A DNA stretch of 64,000 nt from Pseudisothecium myosuroides (Eukaryota; Streptophyta; Bryopsida; Hypnales; Lembophyllaceae). The notes beneath the pieces were generated by a model. That model was not told the DNA's origin. It was given only the letters and a program-made list of their open reading frames with translations, and did not search any database. A program made the position numbers and the translations under genes. Shown here in pieces: positions 34,393-46,841 of this stretch. The stretch lies in NCBI GenBank assembly GCA_951799445.1, contig OX637295.1, forward strand, positions 20,770,001-20,834,000, given 5' to 3'. The stretch's first letter is position 1. Each line of letters opens with the position of its first letter.

Positions 34393-36579
34393 AATTGATG
34401 AGATTATTTTATCCAAATTTTTTTGAAGATTTATTTCAACAAGTTAACTAAAAAATCCTACAATTAGATTAAAAAAAAATAGTATTTTTTAAGATATTGT
34501 ATTGAAGGACATTGAGACAATTTTTGGCTTGAAACAATAAATGAAAGAACTTCACATGTCAATTCCATTAAATTAAATATATTCCACTTGCCATTTTGAC
34601 ATTTATATTGTTTAGTAGTACCAATAAATGAATTAACATAATCTAATAGGAGTTAATGGCAACATCATAAGATCCTTTATAGAGTCCTTAACCTCTAAAG
34701 GACAAGACATTCAAATTTCAAACAATAGATGAATGCAAACATGTTCCAAATACATAAAACTTTGTTTTTTTCATCCATTTAAATGTAAGTAGATTGTTGT
34801 TGTAGTTTTCTTATATTTGTACTATATAAATTTTCATAACCTTTCTTTAAAAATATTCAATAGTTCAAAGGGTACAAAGTCGCAAACACATTTGACCCTA
34901 GAATATAAAAAATTTAATTCAAATAAGGGCTTTTTACAAATGGAAAAATGATTGTAATTAGCATGAAATAATTTCAAATAATTTTTTTTTGAATTACAAA
35001 TATTTAATCTATAATCAGTTCTATATTTAAATAGTTGATTTCAAATTTTATTGAAAAATGTTAGTAAGTATACTAGTTAGTCTAATTATATGTCCATATG
35101 GATATGATGAATGGATCATATTATAGAATTTTTTTTAAAAACATTATCAAATTATTTTTCTAAATTCCATTTTATAATACATCCTCACAATTTTGCAATT
35201 TGAACTATTGCATGGTCTTTAACCCCTAATTGCCTAATCGACCATGTATAGACAAATATAAAATTTTGGGCTTATTTGTGTGTGGGCAATTAGATTTCTT
35301 TTATTGTTTTGAAATTTTTTATGGGGAGTATTCAGGTTAATTATTGGAAGTTTTTACTTTTAATTGAAAATAATAAATTTTGATTTTTGAGAGGTCCTCA
35401 AAGGCATATGTGTACCATTAGTGCATGGTACCTTATGCCTCTGTGGGGTTGTTTCCATTATTTAGACGAGCTTACTTACTCTATGTGATTTTGAGATCTA
35501 AAATATAATACTTATAATGTATCCATCTGCTTTGATAAATGAAATGATTCCAATGGAAAGAGTGAAGTAGTTTCATGATTTTCGGTATTGAAAATTTCAA
35601 ACATGCAATTGGTAATTGGAAGTTATTTGCAATTTCTAAAAATTAAAATAATTGCATTTCAACAATTGCAAGGTGGATTGTGTAATGAGTTTGATAGCTC
35701 TTCATTTGAACTTAAAGTTTTTGAAAGTGTATTTTAGTGTGCTATTACAATTTGTAATTGTTTATGTCACCTCCATTCTTCCAAATTCTTATATACAAAT
35801 TTCTTAAATATTGTGGGGAAGGAAAATATACTAAAAATAAAATATATACATTTTTCGTGTTATAATCTTGCAATTCCTATTCAATTTTACATTCAAAATT
35901 GTTATGCATACTAATAAGCAATCTTTGAAACATCTATATGGTTAGATTTTGAAAAAAAATAATTTGCTCATATTGCTTCATTGGAAATAACTATAAGCCC
36001 ATGCTCTTTTTTTATAGGAAAAATACACTTGGAAAAGTTTAGTCACTTAGGGGTTAAGGGATTAATAGAACTTAAAAAGAATCTTTATCTAAATTAATGA
36101 ATTTATCCAATGAAATCGTAGGCACCTTAGAGGCTTTATTCAAAATGTTATTAATTTCAAGAATTTGTTTTTCTAATTCAACAAATTCAGCATTCAACTA
36201 AGGATTATAAAGGATTGATTACAACTTACAAGTCATATGTATACATGTATGCATGTAACTAAGTAAGCCTTCAAGCATACAACAGTGCTACATAAATATT
36301 TTTTATACTTTCAAAATTTTCTAATTGTTATGAACATATGATGAAGATTTGATGAAAAAACTTCTAAAAAGAAAATGATATTCTTGAAGTGATTCCTATT
36401 AAGCAGTAGGATCATCCAATCAGTTCCAAACATGTTCTCCAAAGCAAGCCTCCAAAAACAATTTATAGAAAAAATAGATACTTGTTACACAATGTTCAAA
36501 GTATAAACATAGGAATTAAGGCAAAATTTTAGAAAAATCAAACCTTTTCACCTAACTCCATTCCCCTCTCTTGACTCTT

Positions 36580-36975
36580 TGGATCATTTCATTTCTCCGC
36601 TTGATGGTCAAACACTCCATTTCAAACTCCTAAAGAATTGGAGGTGCATTGGATCATTTCTTGACGGTCAAACACTCCATTTTAACTCCTAAAGAATCGG
36701 AGGTGCATTGAATCATTTTATTTCCGTGCTTAACAGTCAGACACTCCATTTTAACTCCTAATGAACCGGGGGTGCATTAGATCATTTCATCTCCACGCTT
36801 GACGGTTAGACACTCCATTTTAACTCCTAAAGAACCGGAGGTGCATTGGATCATTTCATTTCCGCGCTTAATGGTCAGACACTCCATTTTAACTCCTAAA
36901 GAACCGGGGTGCATTAGATCATTTCATCTCAGTGCTTGACGGTTAGACACTCCATTTTAACTCCTAAAGAACCGG
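36580..36975. repeat. Minisatellite, about six units of roughly 60-70 bp
   Basis: Units share CACTCCATTTTAACTCCTAA, then AGAACCGG-GGTGCATT and GGATCATTTCATTTC. Block A has a single unit (about 30822-30884), so the array expanded in this copy only. Confidence 0.88.
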
Positions 36976-37185
36976 GGATGCAAAAAACCGTGTTGCAGAA
37001 GCCACCTCATGGCCTCGTGGTCCTCGAGGGGTTAACGATATTACCCCCATTTTACTATATTGACAATTTACAAATCAATTGAAAAATGCCACGTATATAA
37101 CTGAATTGACTTTTCAAGCCCAGTGACCCCCGCAGTCACATCCCGCTGACTGGAACTGCCGATCCCTGCAGACAACGTACGAATC

Positions 37186-37270
37186 GATCCGACGGTGTCG
37201 AACAGATGTGATCCGACGGTGTCTGCAACGTCGCGGATCATCCGCTGGTATGGCAAGGATCCGACGGTGT
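37186..37270. promoter_or_regulatory. Three copies of GATCCGACGGTGT in a GC-rich putative promoter
   Basis: Identical 13-mers at 37186-37198, 37210-37222 and 37258-37270 lie at the abrupt AT-to-GC change upstream of the spliced gene at 38.7-41.8 kb. The position suggests a promoter or leader element, possibly a transcription-factor site cluster. This is an inference from place and repetition only. Confidence 0.45.
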
Positions 37271-38730
37271 AGAAACGCCGATCGTCTTCTTCGATTTTCC
37301 TTTCGCCATTTTCCATTTCATTGCTCCTGTGGTGGAGCTTCGATCGAATTTCAGGCTTCGCTGCAAATTTCAGGTACTCCGATCTCGCTTTCTCGCAAAT
37401 TCTGGGACAATGCAGTTTCTAGCTCCTTGATTTCAACTTAGCGAACGGAGTGTGGGAGCTGGGCAGGGAAAAACGTACTGTACGTAGGATTCAAGTTGAC
37501 TGCAGGTTTATTTTGGAAAAGTATTGCGGTGTTTTTGTTCTGGTGCTTTGCTTTACTTTGATTGTGTTGTCTTTCTGGTTTTTCTTTGGATTTGGAGCTT
37601 GACGACGTGCTTAGGCGCCATCTTTACAGCTTGCATTGAGTTGCAAGTTCCGGTAATTTGTGATCTTGACCATGCCAGAAAAGCTCTGGGTTTGGGTTTT
37701 AATTGGGCCTTCTGGCGTGAAAATGTCTGCGCACATTACGCAAGGGACTTTTGTAGAGCTTGCTTAATTGGTTATGAAGTGTTTCCAAGACTCTCTTTTT
37801 AGAATATGGATAAAAAATTGCTGTTTGATGGGTGTGCAGGAGGAGAGAGTACCTCATCTCACGGGTATTCTTCAGCACCTCCAAGTTCTGGAGTAAGTTT
37901 CAAGGCTCTCGTGGTATTTTGTCAAGAATCCCACAAAAAGTCAGAGAAGAGCTTTATTGCACCTTAAGCGGTTTCCTAACCCTCTTTTCCCTAGACGCAT
38001 CTTTCAGTCATAAAAATTTGTATGTGTGATTCATAGGTCTAGAAGTGCTGCGTGTCGGTGTTAAGTTCAGAGCTTGAACTGGCTTTATGTTCACAACGGG
38101 CAAAGTGAACAATTTCCAATTTTTTCCACTGCCCTGGGACACGGAAATAGTCGAATAGATTCCTCGTCAGTTGGTCAGCACCCATGGGCCTTTGTGCGCC
38201 TCGGTAGCCTTGCAATTCAGCGCCTATTAAATTAATTCAGAAGCTGAGACCCCGTTCTTGATTGCTCATAAGAGAATTAACGGGAGTCCTACGGGATTGT
38301 AGTTTGGTCTTGTTTCTTTTTTGCAGCGAAGGTGCGGTGCCTTCTTCCGGTTCTGCAAACTTCACCCTCATGCTCTTGCTCTCGAGTTTGGCGTGAAAAT
38401 ATGTTGTCATAACTTGCTTTAAATTCTTTGTTTAACTAGTTTCGAATCCTCTGTTTCCAAGATGCAAATTAACAGTCATGAACACCAATTTTTTGTCTGT
38501 GCAGATTGAAGGAAATTAAAGTGCCGGCGGATCTCATTGATCAAGGTAAACTTTGGAACCAGCTGTACTTTTCAACATATACTCTAGAGTTTGGGTCGAT
38601 TCAGAACTTACGACCAAAACTCAATATACTGACAAGTTCGCAACTCTATCTCATCCTTATAGCAGGATTGACGAGACTATTTCTGTCATACTTTTACTTT
38701 TTACTTTTCTTTTTTGGAATGTGCCCGCAG
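37271..38730 (+). other. Probable 5' leader with introns of the downstream gene
   Basis: Several splice-like pairs are visible: GTGTGCAG|GAGGAG at 37841 with a donor near 37890; TTTTTTGCAG|CGAAGG at about 38327; CTGTGCAG|ATTGAAGG at 38505 with donor AAG|GTAAAC at 38546. Joining the last of these to the next acceptor brings in a TGA in the coding frame, so these exons are taken as untranslated. Confidence 0.45.
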
Positions 38731-41700
38731 ATGGAGTCGAAGTCGCTGAGGATGAACGCCAGGGGGTCTCCCGAATTGCCTGCCTCCCCCCGTGAGTCTA
38801 AACGACGCGTGAAGAGTTTAACGAACTTGGAGGATCCGACGCCACAGAAATACATTCACGTGCACCATTTCAAGAACACCAAGCTTTATGGTGCCTGGTT
38901 CAAGTGAGTATTTAAACATACAGAGTTTGTGACAGACTTTCCATGCTGACTTTTGGATGCCTTTTACTCAATTACGGAAAATCCGACTCTTGAAGCTGGA
39001 TTCGATTAGCTGCATGTATGACAATTCTTGATTCTTTTTTACTTGTCCTACTAGTGAGTGTGACACTAATTTATAAAAAGTTACGCTCTTTGTAAAATAG
39101 TTGAGGATGAAGTATTACTGTGCTTTACCCATTTCAACGAAAATAAAATTTTGTAGGTGACGCTAATTGTGTTGTGCATATTGATCGCAGTGATCCCTCA
39201 AAGCCAGGGAAGAAAGTGCGTCTTTTTTTTGGTATGTCTTTCACATGAAACTTTTCCCTTAATTTTGTCGCGAGTTTGAACGGTATATGTTTTAAGCCCA
39301 TTTTAAGGATGTTTCACTTTGCCGTGACCGATGTACGTGGGTCAATGTAAATGACGAATTGACGCCCGGCCCGCCCGCCCGTTTTTTGGTTGGAATGGGG
39401 GGAAGCTAGCTGTGTAAGTTGAAAGGTTCACATGTGATGTTATTGTGGTACTAGCTGCAGGAATATCAACTACTGACATCTATTGTATGAAACTGATGTG
39501 CAGGGAGTCACCTCACAGCCTATTTGGCCGCAAGGTAACTTGGGATGGTGATTAGTTTATCTATCTTTCAAGTGAAGATATAGGAGATTATCCCTGGTTC
39601 CCGGATTGTCTGTCCTGGAAAATTCGTGCCACTAATTTAACAATTCTCTGTTGCTGCTATTTTCCCCGTTCCTAAGTGTAAAATTATCTCGGAAACTTCT
39701 GATATTGCCGCAAGGGAAATAAGGGTATTGATACATCATTCAATAATCAGTCAGTACGGTTGTGCCCGGGTTGTGCATGTGAATTTTCTGTAAATGTGTT
39801 ATAGGTCGCAATTGCAGAAGAGATTGTGCTAATATATACAATCACGATGCATTCCCTGCAGGGCGCAGGACCGTGCCGCCCTCAAATACAAGCCTTATGC
39901 CTTGGATCCTCGAAGCATCAAACTCAACTTCAAGGAGGAAGATTACGACGCTGACGAAAAACTGGTACGCAATACAGATCATTTCATTAACACAATAATA
40001 CGCCCAAATTAGTACATTGATTCGATAATTGGTTCAGTGCTTTGCTTATGTTAGACACATCTCCAATATATGCTTACATCTTCTGGACGCGCTTCTGGAA
40101 TGCAGAGGGAAATGCTCACCTGTGAAGAATTCGGAGAGCTCCTCAGGAAGGAAAGCAGGCCAAAGTACACGAAAATGGAACCCACTCCATGTATGTTGAC
40201 TTCTACTTACATAATGGACTGACATTATATTGTATTGACATTAGGGAGCATTAATTCAAGTTCTATTGATTATATGTAAGTTACATTTCATGATCATATG
40301 TTGATATGTGGGTACGTGTTTAGACGATGAATGTAAAGTTATGAACACTAATAAGCATTTATATATACATACGTATGAAAGGAATTTGTTTTGAGGCAGA
40401 TGTGATTTCATAACGCACTTTTCTGACCCACGCTTGCTTACGTGTATTAATATTTCCAGGTTTGCGCAAGTTCGTGGCCCATGAAAGGGCCCGAGGGAAC
40501 ATTCCTTCTGCAGTTCCACTAAAGGAGGAGGACATAATATCACTTCGCCAGTACCTCAAAGAAGTGATTCGAAAGCGAGAACAACCTGATGAGGACATGG
40601 AAGACCCAGTTTTCACTGATGAGGAGTCCAGTGAGGACCCAGAGAGCTCTGATGAGGAAATGGAAGACTCAGTTCCCACTGCGGAACAGAAGAAACAAGG
40701 TGATTTTCATTTTCGTTTTGTTTCTTTAGTCCTTGACTCCCGTAGGCTCCGTATTTTCTTTCTGCAATACTCAAATCTAGACATGACCTTGCTAGATTTT
40801 CAAAAAAATAAACTGCCAATTTAATGAAATGTGATGCAGCCTTGAAAGTGGAGCGGAAGAAGCGCAACGAGGGAAAGCGTACTGTAGTTTTTACTCCGCC
40901 AAGGACCCCACGTTCTCCAGTGGCTGGGCCCTCGGAGTGTAAGCCTGTGGTCGCTGCACCGGCTCGATTGGTTTGGGGTCAAACGAGGTAATTCCTGCAA
41001 CCACTAAGAAGGGTACTGCCGCACTAGTGCTGATCGAATGTACATTGTAGTGTCTTCGTGAATGTCGTCTTGGTCAATGATATTACATGGTCACGTTCTT
41101 GTTCAAGAATGAAAGTCTCGATCTTAGCTTCAATTGTGTGTTGTTTTCAGGAAAAGAACGAAACGATATGAGGATGAGTGCGACAAGCTGCGGTACAAGC
41201 TTCACAAATTACATATAGACTCGGACACCGAGAAGTCCCTTGAGCCTGCTCCTCCGATAAAACTCGAGGGTCTTCCGACTGAAGTGGAGAATACGAAGAG
41301 CCCTGAGGGTGCTCTCATAGAACCCGAGGGTCTTCCGAATGAAGTGGAGAATACGAAGAGCTCTGAGGGTGCTCCCATAGAACCTGAGGGTCTTAAGACT
41401 GAAGTGGAGAATACGAAGACCCCTGAGCCAGGAAACGAAGGTCTTCCGCAGAGCCCTGAGTTGCAGTTTAGGAGTAAGTGGCACTACATGATGCACAAGA
41501 TACAGAAATTGCAGACCAGCGCCGAAGGTTTTCTCTCGGCTGAGGTCGCTGAGCCAGGCACCGAAGATCTTCCGCGGAGTCCTGAGTCCCCTAAGTTGCA
41601 GTTTAGGAGTAGGTGGCATTACAAGCTGCACCAGATACAGAAATTGCAGACTTCAAGGACCAGCGAGCCTTCTCCAATTGCAAAGAATGTTGAGGGTTCA

Positions 41701-41769
41701 TACCTTCAGGCACTGGCCATAACTGCACTGTCGCTCAGCGCAATCACTTCAAACCACCAGCTGAATTGA
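38731..41769 (+). CDS. Eight-exon gene of unknown function, 479 residues
   Basis: Exons 38731-38903, 39191-39231, 39504-39534, 39862-39964, 40106-40190, 40460-40699, 40840-40987 and 41151-41769 all have GT..AG borders and join in one frame, totalling 1440 nt. ATG 38731 follows an acceptor; the upstream frame is closed. The N-terminal third holds a compact region (KYIHVHHFKNTKLYGAWF, then KKVRLFFGSHLTAYLAAR and LDPRSIKLNFKEEDYDADEK). A Glu/Asp/Ser-rich acidic stretch follows (exon 6), then a basic Pro-rich stretch (TPPRTPRSP). The last exon has about three 20-residue repeats around EGLPTEVENTKSPEGA, then two copies of LQFRS(K/R)WHY..H.IQKLQTS, a basic-aromatic motif. No signal peptide or membrane segment. 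Intact structure and conserved splicing suggest a working host gene, perhaps nuclear. The family was not recognised. Confidence 0.82.
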
Positions 41770-42590
41770 TCAATCCTCAATGAGCTTGAGGATCAGATAT
41801 TATTCAGAACTGACAATGAGGGTCGACAAGTTCTAAAAAAATGACTAGTGCGAATACCTTTGGGTATGTATGTGGCTAATTACAGCATATAGATGCTGAT
41901 CGACTGTCTACTTATACAGTTACTGACTTCAAGGCTAGGGCGTGCGCCGGCATTCTTTCTGATTTGATATTTCGGTGCTTTCACAAATTAACCAAGCCGG
42001 CAGTCCGGCATGCTTGAGCCTGCAAATTTTTGACAACACTTCGTGCTGAAATGCGAATGTTCGAAATGTCTGAAATGCGAACATTTGAAATGTAAGGTAG
42101 GAGGCTCAGAAACCGCACATCTAAGTGTTGGTCCGCCTTTTTCATGTATTCCCTTGGATGGGATTATTTTCAGCTCATTTTTTAGGTATATAGAAATAGA
42201 TGAGGAATCTAATACAAGTGGTTTCATATTTTTTGAAGCATTATTGAATTACTTATGAATTTTCAAACGGGTTGGGTGGTAGGTCCCTATTTATGACCCT
42301 AGGGTTTCCATAAACCATTCACTTGCAATCTAAAGAAGATGGGGAAAGCAAAGAGAATGATTGGCTCTTGCAATTAATAATGTTTTTCTGCTTTATACAT
42401 TTTAGAACCACCTCATGTCCATTTCACAACCATATATATAGGGGCGGTTCTTAATGCCCATGCGAGTTTAGAGCCTCCTACCTTATCAGATACCAGATTG
42501 AGTTTAGAAAGTTTAGAAAGTCTTTGCAAGTCTGAATTTGGATGGAGTTAATAAAAGAAATGTGGATGGAGTTAATAAAACGTGGATACT
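41770..42590. other. 3' flank, no gene recognised
   Basis: Contains the 3' UTR of the preceding gene and AT-rich DNA. Short local duplications are visible (GAAATGCGAA at about 42050 and 42073; GGATGGAGTTAATAAAA at about 42540 and 42563). Confidence 0.45.
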
Positions 42591-43433
42591 GGGTGAATGC
42601 AAGAAACACCTACCAATTTTGTTGCGTTTTTACCAATTTTGTTGCACTTTTACAATACTTATGAAGTCATGATTTTTCTTCTGGAGTACTATAAAATTAG
42701 AAAAATAATTTTTAAAAATAAAAAATAATATGGCTTACATATACACCTTTAAGATGAAGGTAACCACCAAAGGAAATGCATAGAAAAATTCTTTAAGCTA
42801 GAGAACTAGAAAAGTATCATATCTTAAGAAAATGGATATTTTAATGTATACATTGGTTAAAAATAGAAAACAAAAGTAAATATATAAAATGAAAATTGGC
42901 CATTTGTAATGACTCTATGGACATGGTCATTTGCCTAAAAAAACTAAAAACTAATATTTTATGTGTTTCAAAATGCAAGCAGAAAGAAGTGCACCATATA
43001 CAATCAATTATTTTTAGAATTCCTTTGGCCAATAGCTACAACTCTATTAGAAGATCATGCCCTCAAAATTTCAGCTCAAAATTTGTTTTTTTGGGTACTA
43101 AATAGTTCTAAAAACCTCCAAATTGGCAAGTGTGACATAAAATTGGGGGCTATTTTTGGATAGTAAACTATTTTTGAAGATTACTAAAAAAAATTAGGTA
43201 AGGTGTATAATAGTAATGAATACCTTGTATATAAATCTTGAGTCATTTGGAGCCAGAACGCAAAAGTTATAACCAAAAAACAAATCAGAATTAGGTAAGG
43301 TGTATAATAGTAATGAATACCTTGTATATAAATCTTGAGTCATTTGGAGCCAGAATGCAAAAGTTATAACCAAAAAACAAATCAGAACGCAAGGTGTGAC
43401 GCAAAATAGTATAGGTGTTTCTTGCATTCACCC
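42591..43433. mobile_element. MITE of the 8.7-kb element's family, 843 bp
   Basis: Perfect inverted ends GGGTGAATGCAAGAAACACC, with TACT duplicated at 42587-42590 and 43434-43437. The first 18 bases match the ends of the 9.16-17.86 kb element (GGGTAATTGCAAGAAACA) at most positions. The 4-bp duplication is the same length. Non-coding. Confidence 0.85.
43194..43387. repeat. Tandem duplication, 97-bp unit, two copies
   Basis: TTAGGTAAGGTGTATAATAG begins at 43194 and again at 43291. The two units differ at very few positions. It lies inside the 843-bp MITE. Confidence 0.88.
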
Positions 43434-43676
43434 TACTACACTAATTTATTGTAATTTAGTGTCAGATTTAGTGAAGTCAATAAATTAGCTAGTGTCACTT
43501 CAAAATTTTATATTTTAAGGAAATTAGTGCATTTGACCATTTCCACTTGGTAACCTCTTGATAACCAATCACAAGGGAAGTAGAAGTAGTTACCATGTGG
43601 AAATGGTCAAATTTCTTCCAAATGGATCCATTTTTTCCACATGGTAACCTCTTCTACTTCCTTTGTGTAAAAATGG

Positions 43677-44053
43677 CACTAGAAGAAATCTGCGTTTGCC
43701 TCAACAAAATCTACATGACATGTTTGTTGAGGCAAACGCAAAATCAACGCAGAAAAACAAAGATTTTGCATTTGCCTCAACAAACACGTCATCACTACAA
43801 GAGAAAGGGGTGTTTTAAGTGAGTTTATAAGTAGTGTCCTAGACACATGATTTTAAGTAATGACCTTCAAGGAGATTTTTAGCAAAATTTGACTTAAAAC
43901 ACATGTTTTTAAGTCAAATTTTGCTAAATATCTCCTTAAAGGTCATTACTTAAAATCATGTGTCTAGGACACTACTTAAAAACTCACTTAAAACACCCCT
44001 TTTCTTGTAGTGCATATAGATTTTGTTGAGGCAAACGCAGATTTCTTTTAGTG
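43677..44053. mobile_element. CACTA-type foldback MITE, outer host of a second CACTA MITE
   Basis: Starts CACTAGAAGAAATCTGCG and ends with its complement (GCAGATTTCTTTTAGTG). TGG is duplicated at 43674-43676 and 44054-44056. The interior repeats TTTGCCTCAACAAA in both orientations. A 220-bp CACTA MITE is inserted at 43793. Confidence 0.85.
43793..44012. mobile_element. CACTA-type foldback MITE, 220 bp, nested
   Basis: Starts CACTACAAGAGAAAGGGGTG and ends CTTGTAGTG. CAT is duplicated at 43790-43792 and 44013-44015. The arms pair over about 100 bp with few mismatches, so the whole element can fold into one hairpin. It is the same family as 29109 and 49144. Confidence 0.9.
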
Positions 44054-45311
44054 TGGGTGGAAAAATTTCAAAAACTTTGACCAAGTAGATTATAAAATAT
44101 TAATATTTAAACTTCAAAATGTTTAGAAATTTTTTTTTGGTACTTGCTAAGAGTTGTTATACTAGGTTTCCAAACCCAAAGTCTTTTCTACTAAAAATTT
44201 TGCACTAAAGAGTTTTGAGGTTTAAATCTTTATGGCTTGCAAAGTTAGAATTGAATTGAAATTCTCAAAAAAACTTTTAAAAAATAACTTGGATTTTCAT
44301 TCTTAAAAAAAAACAAAAAACAAAAGAAAAAACAAAATGGATAGAAACATTAAAACCTTTATAGTTCAAAAAATAAATCGTAACATGTCAAATTGCCAAT
44401 CCTAACTATGAGAACATTTCTTTGTAGAAGTCACTCTATTCAAGGTCACTCCCTATTTTTTTCGTGTATATATAATTGAAGTGTTTTATTGAGGGATATT
44501 ATTTTAGATACCTTGAATTTTAGTCACCCTTCAATTATGTAAATTTTTTATTTACGGTGTTATTGATTATTCTATTAATAAATACAAAATACAATTAGAG
44601 CATTTCAAAAATCCTTTCATATTTATAAAATTTTCATTTTTATAAATCTCTACAAACAATGCATATGTTTACATATTATAAAAATGTGCAAAACAATGAA
44701 ACAACCACTTGAAGAAATGACTCTGCACCCTACAAAAACTAAACATATTTTTCAGCACATACTTCAGCCTATACAACATTAAAAGATGAAAAGTACAATG
44801 TTGAGGAACCTTTAAAACAAAGGAGAGGAGCATAATGACCTAAACAAAGATGTGCCCCTACTTTGTGTTTAACAGATCTAAACTGCATCCGTATCAAATC
44901 TACAGAAAAATAAGGGTACTTCTATTAAGGGGTTGTATACTCATCTTATTGTCAATAAAATGAACAAATAACTTAATAAAATCCATGCTAATGTTGAAAA
45001 AATAAAAATAAAAATTGGTCATTAAAGCATCCTCCATTTTATTTATATACATGAAATATGAAATTAAACAAAAATCATACTTAATTCTAATAATTATCTA
45101 AAATTTACATGAACAAGGATTTTATCTTTTGGCTCACGTAGTTTTCTTAAAAATCCACAAGTTAACTTCCCCGGGATTATTTTAGCATATAAATCTACAC
45201 CCTAAAGAACTTTTTGTTTTGAAAAATTGTGAAGATTGAGTTTGGAAACAAATCCTGTACACTATTTTAGTGATGACTTTCAGGTCAACATTAGTATAGC
45301 CAATTATTTAA
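44054..45311. other. AT-rich, no gene recognised
   Basis: No supported frame. The right edge carries TTAA (45308-45311) of the next element. Confidence 0.45.
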
Positions 45312-45892
45312 TCCCTAACTTAGGTAAAAACTACGTTTTTTTTGCAACATAGCGATTTTGGGTACCTAACTTATTACAAATGGAATTTTTTTATTTTTTT
45401 CCTTTGAAAATTTCACACAATATGTGCCCAAGGAGTAGCTTCGAGGCCCAACAATTTTTATAACTTTTAACTACACGGTTAAAAAATTATTGCATGATAT
45501 GTAATTTTCATTACTTGGCGGGTAGCTTGAGTAGTTCAAGAAACTTCTTTAAAAAATATTTTCTTAAGAAATAAAAATTTAAAATTTTTTCCCTAAATTA
45601 ATATATATGTGGGAAGCTTTGAATTGATTTTAATTTTTTATTATTTCTTAAAAAGGTGATTTTTTAAGAAGTCTCTTGAGCTACCTAGGCTGCCCGCCAA
45701 ATAATGAAATTTACATATCATGCAATAACTTTTTAAGTTTTAACCATATAGTCAAAAATGAAAATTGTTGGGCCTTAAAGCTACTCCTTAGGCACATGTT
45801 GTTTGAAATTTTTCAAGAAAAAAAAGTTCCATTTGTAGTGAGCTGCCTAAAATTGATATGTTGCCAAGAAATAAAGTTTTTACCTTTAGGGG
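45312..45892. mobile_element. TTAA-flanked element with long inverted repeats, 581 bp
   Basis: TTAA at 45308-45311 and 45893-45896. The left arm (TCCCTAACTTAGGTAAAAAC...) and the right arm (complement starting CCCCTAAAGGTAAAAAC...) pair imperfectly over about 250 bp. The end motif is the same as in the other TTAA elements here. Confidence 0.78.
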
Positions 45893-45939
45893 TTAATGAC
45901 CTTTGAGATTTTTGTATTGACATGTTATATTCAAAGTTT

Positions 45940-46841
45940 GCTTTACAAATTGAAACCATGGGTGCTTTTTGAGTCACTATACCTAAAATGAAATGAATCC
46001 AGGATAAAAATCATAGAATGGAGCCAAGGCAAAAATGGTGAAGTGAAGCCAAGACAAATTTGGAATTCAAAAAAAAAATGAGAATTGAAAGGGTTAATTT
46101 TGTAACCAAGGGGTCTCAATTTATAGATAATTTTTTGTCTTTTCAATTGAGGGAGTTGAAAAATAATTTGAGGGAATCAATGAAAACCTTTAAGTTAATA
46201 AAGGCTTTTGAAAGGATAAAATTTGGATTGGAATTTGGTATGGAAAAAATATGAAAGTTGATTTGGTCTACTTTGCATCTATGGGGTCTAAATCTTTAGA
46301 GGGATTTGTATCATCAAATATAGAATTCAAAGTTGACTATTGATCCATATACACCTCTAAAGTTTAGCATAATGAACTCATAGTTGCAAAGATTTCCAAG
46401 TCAATTAAAGCCTAGAGACTTTTAACCCTCAAAGTCTTAGCCCAAAATTATTTTTTCAAACTTCATTTTGCAAGTACCTATAAATGTGATTTTTTGTATT
46501 TAGTTTTTGAAAATGTGGTTACTTGTCTTCCATTAATTGTAAAAAATTTACAGTATTTTAGATTTTTTTTGAAATTATCATGAATTTAAAAATAAAAAGT
46601 GAAAAAATTTATATCAAATGCAATTGATGCTGAATTTCTTTGAAAAACTCTCCAAGTTTATATAATAGTATTGAACATCATGGAGCATATTTTATATTGT
46701 ATAATTAGAAAATTAGAAAATCACATTCCATAGTTGCAAACTCACTTCTCAAAATTTCTAATCAATATTTTAAAAAAATCTATATTTTAAATAAAACTAC
46801 AAATGAACAGCCCAAAATTATCAACGAGAAATGCATTTTTA
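45940..46841. repeat. Dispersed repeat shared with 61.79-63.12 kb
   Basis: Long similarity, for example TTTTCAATTGAGGGA, TTTGCATC-A-GGGGTC and CTTTTAACCCTCAAA, in the same order. Here it is interrupted at 46842 by a MITE. Non-coding; parent element unknown. Confidence 0.65.

Larger units (their letters stand above)
33535..37120. repeat. Dispersed block copy B
   Basis: Aligns with 20495-22113 plus 27362-31050. Similarity stops sharply at TTCAAGCCC (about 37120), just upstream of the GC-richer promoter region of the next gene. It carries its own private hAT-like insertion and a minisatellite expansion. The parent repeat is not identified and no coding remnant was recognised. Confidence 0.75.

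Noticed and set aside
36580..36975. LTR or retrotransposon fragment
   Set aside because: It is a simple minisatellite; the single-unit ancestor is visible in block A.
38553..38795. 80-codon frame starting at 38553 as the N-terminus of the 38.7-kb gene
   Set aside because: It crosses a clear intron (donor GTAAAC at 38546, acceptor at 38730), and its frame closes at 38795, out of phase with the later exons.
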